Source: Okapia johnstoni (Eukaryota; Chordata; Mammalia; Artiodactyla; Giraffidae). Taken from it: DNA of 64,000 nucleotides. Every line of letters begins with the position of its first letter. The stretch's first letter is position 1. The stretch spans positions 63,854,985 through 63,918,984 of the forward strand of contig CM044321.1 of assembly GCA_024291935.2 (NCBI GenBank), read 5' to 3'. The translations under genes and the position numbers were made by a program. A model generated the notes under the pieces. That model saw only the letters and a program-made list of their open reading frames with translations, was not told the origin of the DNA and did not search any database. Of the stretch, positions 32,868 to 43,152 are shown in pieces.

Positions 32868-33015
32868 ATTTATTTAACATCTCCACTGTTCTTTGACTAT
32901 TATTCATACAGTCTCATTTAATTCCTATTAATTCCATCCACATTTTATGAAAAAGGATGTGAGGTTCACAGGTTAAATAACTCACCCCAGGCTCTGCGGT
33001 AAGGAAATGATCCAT
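32868..33015 (-). mobile_element. MIR SINE, diverged
   Basis: Antisense order TTTATTTAACATCTCCACTG, CTCATTTAATTCCTATTA, GAGGTTCACAGGTTAAATAA, CTCACCCCAGGCTCTGC. Confidence 0.6.
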
Positions 33016-33848
33016 CTTAAAAGGCAGACAAATAGAGATTTTTTTTTTTTTTTTTGTAGAAATGGTTCATTCACTCTCTATAAAATCATTTAGGAGCTCT
33101 AAATTATAAGGCAGTTGGTGGCATATGACATATGCTTGATTTCCCAATATAGTCAGTCAGATGCAGCTTGTAAGTAATCCCTGTATTTTATTGGTTGTAT
33201 CCTCATTTGTATTTTCCCTTCATTATGGGCTCCTATCTATTACTCCCTACATGAGACAAATGTGATATTCAGGAAGACACAGTAGTAGCATTAAAAGAAC
33301 TAATGGAAATGAACCTGGCAAATAGACCTACTTGTCTTATACAGGAATAAAATCAATAGAATTCTGCTTGTGAATTGGAAGGAATTTACACTTGGCAGAT
33401 GACTCTAAAAAATATTCTTCACCTTCAAGAACCATCTATGTTTTAAAAACACAAGTTTTTGATGCTATTCCTCCTTAGAATCTGAAAAAAGATACATTCA
33501 CCATTATTTCACAGAAAGATACAGAGGACAAGAGATAATGCAGTATACTTTAAAAATAAGTTTTCTTCCTTGAACATTTAAAAATAAAATTTTTGCACCA
33601 CATCTCTGGCAGGAATTCAGTAGCAGTGATAAGAATAGAGTCACCTTCTGTGTCTAACGTAGTCTTTACAGTTGCTTTGTTTCATAGTTTTATAAATTGG
33701 GCTTTCTGGTTTCCTTGGCAACCCAGTTGTCGACATTGGTTGCTAAGGAGCAGCTTCGGCTGCACAAAGCAGAAGGAGCTGAGTGTGCTACCGGGTGACT
33801 TCATCCCTGGCAGTGACAGGCGGTGGGGATCTTAGTACTTGTTCAAGT
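33016..33848. other. Unassigned unique sequence
   Basis: T-run at 33042-33056; nothing else recognised. Confidence 0.4.
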
Positions 33849-33999
33849 AGAGGATGAGATGGTTGGATGGCATCACTGACTCAATGGACATGGGTTTGGG
33901 TAGACTCCAGCAGTTGGTGATGGACAGGGAGGCCTGGCGTGCTGCAGTTCGTGGTGCAAAGAATCGGACACGACTGAGCGACTGGACTGAACTGAATAA
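33849..33999 (+). mobile_element. BovB LINE 3' end, short
   Basis: GAGGATGAGATGGTTGGATG, GACTCAATGGACATGGGTTT, AGGGAGGCCTGGCGTGCTGC, and CGGACACGACTGAGCGACTG then GACTGAACTGAA. It directly precedes an L1 3' UTR. Confidence 0.93.
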
Positions 34000-34002
34000 T
34001 GT

Positions 34003-34195
34003 GGAATCTAAAAAAATGATACAAATGATCTTATTTACAAAACAGAAACAGACTCACAAACTTAGAGCACGAACTTTTGGTTACCTGGCAGGGGAAAGAT
34101 AGTTAGGGAGTTTGGGGTTGACATGTACACCCTGCTATATTTAACATAAATAACCAACAGGAACAACCTACTGTTTAAAAAATAAATGAATAACA
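34003..34195 (+). mobile_element. Ruminant L1 3'-UTR fragment
   Basis: GTGGAATCTAAAAAAATGAT, GAAACAGACTCACAAACTTA, GGTTACCTGGCAGGGG and an A-rich end AAAAAATAAATGAATAAC follow the ruminant L1 3' UTR. Confidence 0.88.
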
Positions 34196-34792
34196 TTGAC
34201 TGTCAAAAGAAAAATAACCCCCAAACTGTAACCCAATCTTTCTTTATCGACAGGTAAGAGATATTGTAGTTCTTACAGAAATACATAGTTAATTTGATGT
34301 ATGCATATTTTTGAATGTGACTTTATAAGCTGTGATCAGCATAGTAGTTGGTCCATAAATCTCTGTCATGGTCAGCGTGCCCATGTTTGGGGTGCATGTT
34401 GCATGAGGACATCAGTGATGTGTGAATCCTTCAGGTCAGGGGTAGAAGGTCCTCGTGTTCAAAACAGAGGCTTAGGACGAGTGTAAGCGCCACTTCCATA
34501 GCTCAGGTGTGAGCTCGACATCCGTCCTTCAAACTGTCGAGCCTGGAGGGCTGATGGGGGTTATGGGGAGTGTTAATGGAGGGAGTACCACTTCTCCTCC
34601 TTGCTTGGTTTTAGATGGTCACATTCTACAAGCTGGTCATCTGGTATTAATTATGTTTTGGAGATCTTCAAATACAGACAGTTTAGTTTCGGAAGCCCAC
34701 ATAACTAAGTAGACTGGTGATCCTCTTTGGACACCTGAGTTACCCTCTCTGAGCCTCACATTCATTATCTGTAAAGTGAGTTGGTAATAATA
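34196..34792. other. Unassigned unique sequence
   Basis: No family or exon recognised. Confidence 0.4.
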
Positions 34793-34960
34793 CCACAGGC
34801 TCCTCTGTCCATGCAGATTCTCCAGGCAGGAATACTGGAGTGGGTTGCCATGCCTTTTTCCAGGGGATCTTTCCAACCCAGGGATCAAACCGGAGTCTCC
34901 TGTGTCTCCTCCATTGAAGGCAGACTCTTTACCTCTGAGCTCTCTGAAGAGCCCGATAAC
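34793..34960 (-). mobile_element. Bov-tA SINE, partial
   Basis: Antisense, lacking the Bov-A 3' end: AGGCTCCTCTGTCCATGCAG, TCTCCAGGCAGGAATACTGG, GGGATCAAACCGGAGTCTCC, and head end CAGACTCTTTACCTCTGAGC. Confidence 0.92.
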
Positions 34961-35984
34961 CCGATTCAGACCAAACCCTTTATAAGAAGTTAGAGCTGAT
35001 ACTTAAGAGCGTAAAGCACTGTGATTCTGTTTTAAGACTCATGTTCATCTGAAAGGGCACTCACTTGATTCAATTCAGCCATCTTATTGAGCATCTGATA
35101 CACGAGTGATTTTTCTGGATGTTGGGGGTAGGTCTGTGAAGAAGGTAGGAGTTCAGTTTCAGGTGTGCTAGGTGTGAGATTTCTCTTAGTAGTACAGGTC
35201 GAGATGCTGACGAGGCAATCAATTCAAGTCTGGAATTCAGATGAGAAATCTTGGTTGAAGATGTAAATTAGGAGGGCATATGCATAGAGTGGTAGTATTT
35301 AAAGCCATGAAACTGGATGAACTCACCGAGGAAATGAGTGTCAGTAGAGAAGAATTCCATGAACTGACCTTAATTTTGGGGTGCTCCGAAAAAAACAGAG
35401 CAAGGAAAACAAAAGGCACCACATAAAGAGGACTGAGAAGGGATAACTGGTTTCTGAGGGAAAGCCAGCAGCTCGGGATGTCCTGTAAGCCAAGAGAAGG
35501 CAGAGCCAAGAGGACCGAGTAACACCTGGGCGTGCGCTAAGAGAAGATGTGCCCTGAGAGCTAATCAAATGCACTAACCTAGAGGCCATTGGCAGTCTTG
35601 ACCAGAGCAGCTTAGTGGAAAAGTGGAGTCCAAACCTGGTGTGGGTTTGGGCCTTTAGGGAAATAATGTGAGGGGAGAGATTGGAACAAGCATAGACAAC
35701 TCTTTCAGGAAGAAATGGGGAGGAAGCTGGTGAAGGAAGTAGGATGATAAGGATGGATGGCTTTCATCAAATGTTTAAATCTATAAACATTGGGCCTTTG
35801 GTCTGTGTGGGTGGATTTAGTGTCTTTAGTTTCTTTGCTGTGCCTGTCGTGATAGCCCATAATCATTAGTGTTTTGTTTTTTTTTTTGAGTTTTGATTTT
35901 CAAGTTCTCAGTTTATACAACAAAATTAAGTTATCGTGTTCTGTATGGATTACTTAATATAAATATTTCCCCTGCAATGCCAAA
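34961..35984. other. Unassigned unique sequence
   Basis: Nothing recognised beyond a T-run near 35875-35888. The minus-strand frames at 35237-35589 overlap and have no domain. Confidence 0.4.
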
Positions 35985-36100
35985 GCAATATAATCTGGTG
36001 GTTAAGACCATGTACATTATGTCATTCAGATGAAATCCGAGTCTCAGTTCTCCTCCTTCTTAGCCATGTGAGCTGTGAAATTCTTTTAGTTTCCTTAGCC
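35985..36100 (+). mobile_element. MIR SINE, 5' half
   Basis: GCAATATAATCTGGTGGTTA, AGACCATGTACATTATGTCA and TTCTTAGCCATGTGAGC match the tRNA-like head and start of the MIR core. Confidence 0.75.
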
Positions 36101-36139
36101 TTGTTTTTTGTTTTTGGTTTTTTTTTTATCTAGCGAATT

Positions 36140-36507
36140 GTTGTTGTTCAGTTGCTAATTTGTGTCTGACTCTTTGCAACCCCATGGACTACAGCACGCC
36201 AGGCTTCTTTGTCCTTCACTATCTCCCGGAGTTTGTTCAAACTCATGTCCATTGAGTTGATACCATCCAACCACCCAACCGTCTCATCCTCTGTCGTCCC
36301 CTTCTCCTCCTGCCCTCAATCTTTCCCAGCATCAGGGTGTTTTCCAATGAGTCAGCTCTTCGCATCAGGTGGCCACAGTATTGGAGCTTCAGCTTTAGCT
36401 TTAGTCCTTCCAATGAATATTTGGGGTTGATTTCCTTTAGGATTGACTGGTTTGATCTCCTTAATGTCCAAGGGACTCTCAAGAGTCTTCTCCAGCACCA
36501 CAATTCT
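36140..36507 (-). mobile_element. BovB LINE 3' fragment
   Basis: Antisense BovB 3' end: TCAGTTGCTAATTTGTGTCT, ACTATCTCCCGGAGTTTGTT, CATCAGGGTGTTTTCCAATG, GTCCAAGGGACTCTCAAGAG, to CCAGCACCACAATTCT. Minus-strand remnants include [16 protein letters not shown]. Confidence 0.95.
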
Positions 36508-36559
36508 GGTAGCAACTCTTACCTTGTCGAGATGCCATGAGTTTTAAATGAACTGTACT

Positions 36560-36683
36560 TGCTCACGCATGCTCAGTCATGTCTGGCTCTTTGCAACCCC
36601 ATGGATTGTAGCCCGCCAGACTCCTCTATCCATGGGATTTTCCAGGTAAGAATACTGGAGTGGGTTGCTACTGCTTGCTCCAT
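36560..36683 (-). mobile_element. Bov-tA SINE, partial
   Basis: Antisense Bov-A body only: ATGCTCAGTCATGTCTGGCT, GGGATTTTCCAGGTAAGAAT, GAGTGGGTTGCTACTGCTTG. Confidence 0.9.
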
Positions 36684-36834
36684 AAATGAAGTAATACAGT
36701 TAAAACCTTTAGGTCAGCGCTAATACCTATGTAAACTTCCCAGTAAAGGTTAGCTGTTATTGTAGCTATTAACTTATATTTTGACATGAAGTAACATAAG
36801 GTAGGAAAAAATGTGAGGATGGGAATTGACTGTA

Positions 36835-37010
36835 CTTGGGTTTCTACTCCACTTCATTACTGTCTATACATCTTACTTAACACTGCTCAATTTGTTTCCT
36901 CATATCTAAAGTGAGGTTAATAATTCTTAACACAAAGAAAATTAAATGATACATTTATAAAATTACATTGTACCTTAAAAAGTACCATACAAATATTCAT
37001 TTCATTTATT
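36835..37010 (+). mobile_element. MIR SINE, diverged
   Basis: TTGTTTCCTCATATCTAAAG, GGTTAATAATTCTTAACACA, AAAATTAAATGATACA, then AAAAAGTACCATACAAATAT: MIR order preserved, low identity. Confidence 0.55.
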
Positions 37011-37615
37011 TAAAATGAAATTCTTTTTTAAAATATATTTGATCACTTCCATTAAATTTGTGTACTAAGAAAAAAGAAATCTTAATCCATCTTTGCAGTT
37101 TTAACTGTAATTTCATGGAAAGTTTGGGTTCCGAAGAGAGTGAGGGTGCCCAGTGGCAATATAAGATGTGTTAACATTATTACTTCTTTTAAAAAGTTTT
37201 GAAGTGTGGAAGATACTACAAAATAGAAGAACAGAAATGTGACTCTGTTACACATATATGCAGTTATTAAATTTTTTTCCCATATGGACTGGCTCAAGTG
37301 AACTAGCTTACTTGGTGCCAAGCAGGTGTCTTTTTATCTTTCTGCCAGAATACTGTGTCCTTTAGGTGTTTTTATTAAAGTGGAGAAAAATGATCTATAA
37401 CAGCTGGTTGAAAAAAAAAAAAAAAAAACCACAAAGATGAAGGGGAATGAGGTCAGCTAATCATCTAAGGAAGCTTCCAAGTAAGAATAACCTAATGGGG
37501 AAAAAAGGAGTTTAGTGTGGCTTTGTTTGATAAAAATCTAACCTGACCTCACACAAATTCCCTGACCATAACTGAAGTAACTCCAATCCCTTTTGCATCC
37601 ACTTGGTCATCCCTT
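37011..37615. other. Unassigned unique sequence
   Basis: A-run at 37412-37430; nothing else recognised. Confidence 0.4.
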
Positions 37616-37737
37616 GGGGCTTACCTGATAGCTCAGTTGGTAAAGAATCTGCCTGCAATGCAGGAGACCCCGGTTCGATTCCCGGGTTGGGAAGATATCC
37701 CCTGGGGGAAGGGATAGGCTACCCACTCCAGTATCTT
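37616..37737 (+). mobile_element. Bov-tA SINE with intact tRNA-like head, 3'-truncated
   Basis: GGGGCTTACCTGATAGCTCA, CTGCCTGCAATGCAGGAGAC, then CCGGTTCGATTCCCGGG and GGCTACCCACTCCAGTATCT, where it stops. The head is unusually close to a real tRNA, but the acceptor-stem halves do not pair, so I do not call a tRNA gene. Confidence 0.94.
37629..37682 (+). promoter_or_regulatory. Pol III internal promoter (A and B boxes) in the SINE
   Basis: A box TAGCTCAGTTGG at 37629-37640 fits TRGCNNARYNGG exactly. B box GGTTCGATTCC at 37672-37682 fits GGTTCGANTCC exactly. The spacing is 31 nt, as in tRNA genes. Whether it is used is unknown. Confidence 0.7.
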
Positions 37738-40519
37738 AAAGAATGCCTTAAGAATGTGGAGGAGCTGTAGTAACTAGTGCTGTTACTGCTAGTTTATATG
37801 TATATAGTTCTCAGATCTTAAAAAAACAAACAAACAAAAAAAAACACTTTCTTGAGCTTTGTTGCCTGTAATTTTTAAAACAATCCCATGAGATCAGTTT
37901 TAGAACTAGGGTTACATCCACTTTAAGAAGAAACAACTGGTTTCTGTGATTGCATAATTACCTTTGAGTCAAAGCTGAAACTGAGCCACTTTAGAAAGTT
38001 GTTGGATGAAGTATGTTTCCCCCCTCCCCCCAAGCCCCCCAACCTTTCAGGCACTGTGCAACAAATGTGAATTGTAGAGTTCTGAGCTTCTTTTGGGTAC
38101 CTGAGAATTTTATTTTATTTTTTAAATAATACATGTCTTGAATCAAATATGTGTCTTGAAGCAAAATTACATCTAAACTCACTGTTTCCACCAGACACAC
38201 AGTTAATCTTAAGAACTCTTTGTTGGCTAACCAGTCACAGCATTCTGTTGTAGCATGTGGTCATCATGTAATTCATTGTTGCTGCTGCTAAATAGAATGC
38301 TTGGCAGTTATTTTAAAGGAGTAAGAAGAAATTCTGGCATTTAAAATTTTTAGGTCGTACGCACGGAAGGCCACTATGAAACACACATAACGTTGCTCTG
38401 AGAGCTATGGGGAAAAGATACCTAGAGGGTGTCCAAGAGACAGCTAGGAGATGATCCCGCGGCGACATAAAAATAAGGATTGAGGCTGTGTGTAACAGAG
38501 CCCCAGCAAATGAAAGATCATGGTGGTTAAAGGCGGCTGATTCAGGGGGAGGCTGGACCCGTCTCTTGGAGCTGAAGTCCAGGTCGATGGGTGGAGAGGA
38601 GGGGGAAGGGCATCTCAGTGGACAGGAACAGGAAGGGCCAGTGGAACTGGCAAGGGGAGGTGATGCCACCCTGGTGGAGGTTACACTGAAGTCATTTTCT
38701 GTCACTTAGTGATCAAATGTCACCTTAAAACAAGCTTTGTTGCTTTCAAGTGGCCTAATTCTTAGAGCCTTGGGGTAAAAACCACGACAGAGTTTAACAA
38801 ATTAAGCCGTGTTCTCGTTGAAACAAGAGTGATAACTAGTAGTGGTCTCAATTTCCCCATTCCTTGTCTTTATTCCTGTTGTTTGTTGGCAAAGCTGTTT
38901 AGCTTAATTTGAATTTAATCTAATACTTGGATTCAGGAAGAGGATAGTGTTTTAAAAGAGTCACAATCTCTTAAAGCCTTTTTCTCCATTTAAAATATAT
39001 CCAAGATATTTCCAAAGCATTCTTTCCTGAACTCTTTTCCAACAAAACCTTTTGCTTGGTTTCTTTTTCCATCAGCGCTCCACTCCTGCTATATCTTCAG
39101 TTTCTTCATCTGGCAAATGGAAATCAATACTAAGCATCTTGTGTGATTTTATTGAGTTAGCCGAAAAATTGGGATTTTCCCCTAACATCTTACAGAAAAA
39201 TCCGAAGGAAGTTTTTTTGCCAACCTTGTTAGGAAGGTTAAATTCCTGTGATATAATGTGAAAACTCTATACGTTGAAAGGTGCAGAAGCTACTCTCAAT
39301 TGATCTTATATTACTAAATATGCAACTCTATAACATAATTTATATTGACTAAAAAACATAGCTTTTATCTGATGACTATATTTGGAAATTGTAACATACA
39401 TTTTATTATTAATTTTTCCTTTTGTCTTGGCTTGTCTTCACATTATCCGGGAGTTTTCAATTCATCTAGATTAGTTTAGTATGATTTGAAAGACCCAGTG
39501 CTTCACAGCATTTATCACTCATGCTTTTGAAAAGAAGATTTGAAATGTATAATTTTGAAACTAGTGAAATGGATTATTTTTCCCTGCGGCTTTTAAAAAG
39601 CATTTCAGAAAGTTGTTATGTTGTTTAATTTGAATCACTGTGTCTTAGGACCAGTTACAAGAAGTTTCTTTTAAAACTTTTTTTGTTGATCAAGTTTGCT
39701 AGTTATTAAATATTGGAGATTTCTTTGTAAAAGAATTATGAAAATTTGCATGAGAGACTGCACTCTACCAAGATGCAGACATATAAAAAGAGTAAAATTA
39801 AGAGTAAAATAAATAATAAGTAATTTTTTTAAAATCTGAGGATTTCATTTTTGGCCTGTAAAAACTGTATCATATGAATTTTACAGAGAAGTCGTTCAAA
39901 GCTGAGTCTTAAGATTTATTTAGAAAGGCTTATATTCACTGACTACCAAGCAGGTCTTTTCATTGTGGCTTTGTTTAAAGAGTTTAGGATTGATTTACGT
40001 GGCCTCTTATTTAAAACCTGAGACCAAGACAGTGTAGCCAGCCAAAACAATGTACAGTGTCAAAAGCATTTTAACTAAACACTGAGAAATTCATCTTTGT
40101 TGCCAGCATGAGACTAGCCAGGTCACCCACTGCCAAAATACTAGGAACGGCGTGCTTTTACAGGCTTCGTGCATTTGGCTCTGTTTGTCTGTAGCCATAC
40201 ATTTTTAGGAATCACAGTATAAAATGTTGGAATCCAGAGTTGTATTGTGGATTTTAAAAATGTTCATCACTTTGATCATGTTTTCTAATTACATGCTTCT
40301 GAATACTTAGTTTTTCTCTTCCTATACTTTAAAAATAAGAACACTTTTATATATATAAGCAGTTCTTTTTGGCTCCCTAACGTCTCGACTGGTGATTTTT
40401 GTTTTCCACCTAAAGCAGATGTCCAGCGCCCCTGCAACGCGTCTGGTTGAAAAAACAAAACAGATTTGTTTTCTTTGTTGGGAAGGAGTGCGTCCCGTTA
40501 AGATAGTGGTTTTAGAACT
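37738..40519. other. Long stretch without recognised features
   Basis: A weak antisense MIR-like piece may lie at 37845-37975. The rest, including AT-rich 38930-40300, shows no repeat family, RNA gene or defensible exon. Overlapping frames at 38313-38709 on both strands have no domain. Confidence 0.35.
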
Positions 40520-40713
40520 GGGCTTCCCTGGTGGCTCAGACAGTGAAGAATCCGCCTGCAGTGCAGGAGACCCAGGTTCAGTCTTCGGGGTCGGAAAGAT
40601 CGCCCGGAGAAGGAAATGGCTACCCACTCCAGGATTCTTGCCTGGAGAATTCCATGAACAGGGGAGCCGGGTGGGTTACTGTCCATGGGGTCGCAAAGAA
40701 TCAGAATAACACT
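40520..40713 (+). mobile_element. Bov-tA SINE
   Basis: GGGCTTCCCTGGTGGCTCAG, CGCCTGCAGTGCAGGAGACC, CCAGGATTCTTGCCTGGAGA and GGGGTCGCAAAGAATCAGAA. Confidence 0.95.
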
Positions 40714-40908
40714 TTAGAAGTGGGAGTCCATGTCCTGTCGTCTCCTGAGGGGCAGAGGGGACGGCCCCCAGGCAGTGGATGAGAAGCCCCTTGGAAGGAC
40801 AGAGCCCTGGCATCTTAGTTGCCCCACGACTACCCTGAAGGATGCCTTGTGCAACCAGGATCCACGTTCCTCAGAGCTGTTGAGTGTGTTAATTTCTGAA
40901 TTACGATG

Positions 40909-41034
40909 CAAAAGAAGAAACAGGAAGGAAGGAGGCAGGAAGAAAGGGAGGAAAAAAAAGGATGGAAGGAACAAAAGAGAGGATGGAAAGAAGGGAAAGA
41001 AAAGGAGAGAAGGGAGAGAGGAAGACAGAAAATA
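40909..41034 (+). repeat. Polypurine (GA-rich) tract
   Basis: About 125 bp of almost pure A/G on the plus strand (GGAAGGAAGGAGG, GAAAGAAGGGAAAGAAAAGG) with only scattered pyrimidines. The KKGRKKK-like translation is a product of the composition, not a protein. Confidence 0.92.
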
Positions 41035-42124
41035 TTAACAGGTTTATTATTGACACAGACCTCCCAGTTTACAACAGAGGTTGTAGCTTCCTGGTTTCTT
41101 AGGGCCATGCTCAGTTCATTACAGCGCTTGGAAGCTAAGTGAAAATGTCCGAGAGGAGTGTACTAGAAGTTACGTCAAAGGCTAGTGTGATATCTTGTTT
41201 CCTGTTTTGACAAGCTCTGTTTGGGAAAGTGCTGTCGTTTAGACTCATCTTACAGCGCAGGAAAATAGTGTTGTTCCCAGTGATTAACACGGCAGTTACA
41301 GCCCTGGAGCCTCAAATTCCAGGTCCCGTCTGATCTGCAACACCGTCGGGGAAATAACTGTGAACCGTGTCCTGGATGGCAAAGCTCTGGGTTGGTCTTA
41401 GACGCCTCTCCTTACCTTCCACGTTATTGTGGAAAAGAACTCGACCTTTCTGACGTTCAGGTGCCTGGTCTGACAGGAATGTCTTGTGTTGAACACATTT
41501 CACGAGGTTATTTGAGGTGCAGATGAGGCCATGTATGTTGTAACCCTTAACCCTTGGCAAATTGTAAAATGCTATTCAAATTAGCGAGTGAACAACAAAT
41601 TCAAATCAGGGGTGATAAATTGTGGTTATTCTGATATCTGGGACTTATCTTTTATATTGTGTTTTTTTTTTCCCCTGTGCAAACTCAGCGTTTGCTACAA
41701 AGAGGGGGAAAAAAAACAGCCAAAATTGCACACCTCAAACCTTTACTATTTCTGTTAGCATTTTGATAAAATATTCATATATAAATGATTAAGAATGCTT
41801 ATGGATATTCTTCTATATATTCAATCTGGCATCCTCTATTCCTTTTCCATAGTACATTAGCATATGTATTTTTCCATTTTACAATGTAATTTAATTGATT
41901 ATTTAATTTTTGGCAGTTTAGGTTTTGCAGAATTTTTAAAGATGTATTGTGTTATCCAGAGGAATCTTTGTTCTGCCTAATTGTCTTAAGGCTTAAAGAT
42001 AGGTTCTTAGAAACTGAGGGGCCTTGAGCTTCCACATCAGTCATTGGAAAGTTGTCTTTCCAAACCATCCTTCTATTCCTGTTTTTCATCCTTATATAGG
42101 AAGAACAACTGAAATTCTGGGTTG
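41035..42124. other. Unassigned unique sequence
   Basis: No repeat or exon recognised; AT-rich after 41640. Confidence 0.4.
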
Positions 42125-42335
42125 TAGGAACACTTGCTAACATTTATTGAGAGCTTATTCTGTGCCCACTACATGCTTAATATCTAATATCTATAATTGT
42201 AACAACAACCCTAAGATAGCTGCTATTATTCCCATTATATAGGTGAGTACACTGGGGCACACGGAGGTTAAGTAACTTACTTAAGATCACATAGTGAGTG
42301 AGTGGGGAAGCTGGGGTTTGGGGCTAATTTCTCAG
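42125..42335 (-). mobile_element. MIR SINE, nearly full length
   Basis: Antisense order is clear: CTAACATTTATTGAGAGCTT, TTCTGTGCCCACTACATGCT, CAACAACCCTAAGATAGCTG, TTCCCATTATATAGGTGAGT, GGAGGTTAAGTAACTTACTT, AAGATCACATAGTGAGTG. Confidence 0.9.
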
Positions 42336-42881
42336 GAAGTCCTAAGTGCTACATGACATAGGAAGCTGAGAGACCATTTATTAGCCTGTCATGATCTGCA
42401 TATTTTGTTTAACTCTTCATATTTACAGTCTGTCAGAAGTCAAGAATTCCAGAGAATGACCTTTTTTTTTTTTTACGGAAGATGCGAGTGTTTGCAGAAC
42501 TTTTCCAGCGTTGTTTAGGAGTCTGATGAATCATTAGCACACTACTGCCCTTGCTTATGTAATCACGTGTGAGAAGAGAGAATGAGCTCAGAGTAATGGC
42601 ATGGCAATCCTGTTTCTCCTTGAGAATAAAATTCTGATGAAAGGAGATCGGTACCATTATTATGAGATATATATGATGGTGTTATACAGAATTGTCATGC
42701 TTCACTTCTTTTTTCTAGTATAATAGACTCTGTAAAGAGTAAAGGTAAGGTTATCCTTTTCCTTCTTTGTTTCCTGCCTTGTAAACTGGAGTTCAGTGGA
42801 GCTTTGTCTTATCTTCAGCTTAGTGACATCAGTGTTGAACAAAAGCACATATATGATAGCAAATGGCTATATATATTTCCT
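42336..42881. other. Unassigned unique sequence
   Basis: T-run at about 42464-42475; nothing else recognised. Confidence 0.4.
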
Positions 42882-43152
42882 TCTAGGCAATGGCACCCCA
42901 CGCCAGTACTCTTGCCTGGGAAACCCCATGGACGGAGGAGCCTGGTGGGCTGCAGCCCATGGGGTCTCAAAGAGTTGGACACGACTGAGCGACTTCACTT
43001 TCACGTTTCACTTTCATGCACTGGAGAAGGAAATGGCAACCCACTCCAGTATTCTTGCCTGGAGAATCCCAGGGACCGGGGAGCCTGGTGGGCTGCCGTC
43101 TATGGGGTTGCACAGAGTCGGACACGACTGATGCGACTTAGCAGCAGCTAGC
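42882..43152 (+). mobile_element. Bov-A2 SINE
   Basis: Sense Bov-A dimer: GGCAATGGCACCCCACGCCA, GGACACGACTGAGCGACTTC, CACTGGAGAAGGAAATGGCA, GGCTGCCGTCTATGGGG and the 3' end GACTTAGCAGCAGC. Confidence 0.96.

Noticed and set aside
37616..37690. A tRNA gene (tRNA-like head with GCA-like anticodon region and perfect B box)
   Set aside because: The acceptor-stem halves do not pair, the T stem has a mismatch, and the sequence continues into a Bov-A body. It is a Bov-tA SINE head.
40730..41142. A lysine/arginine-rich protein
   Set aside because: It is the translation of a polypurine tract joined to unrelated flanks.
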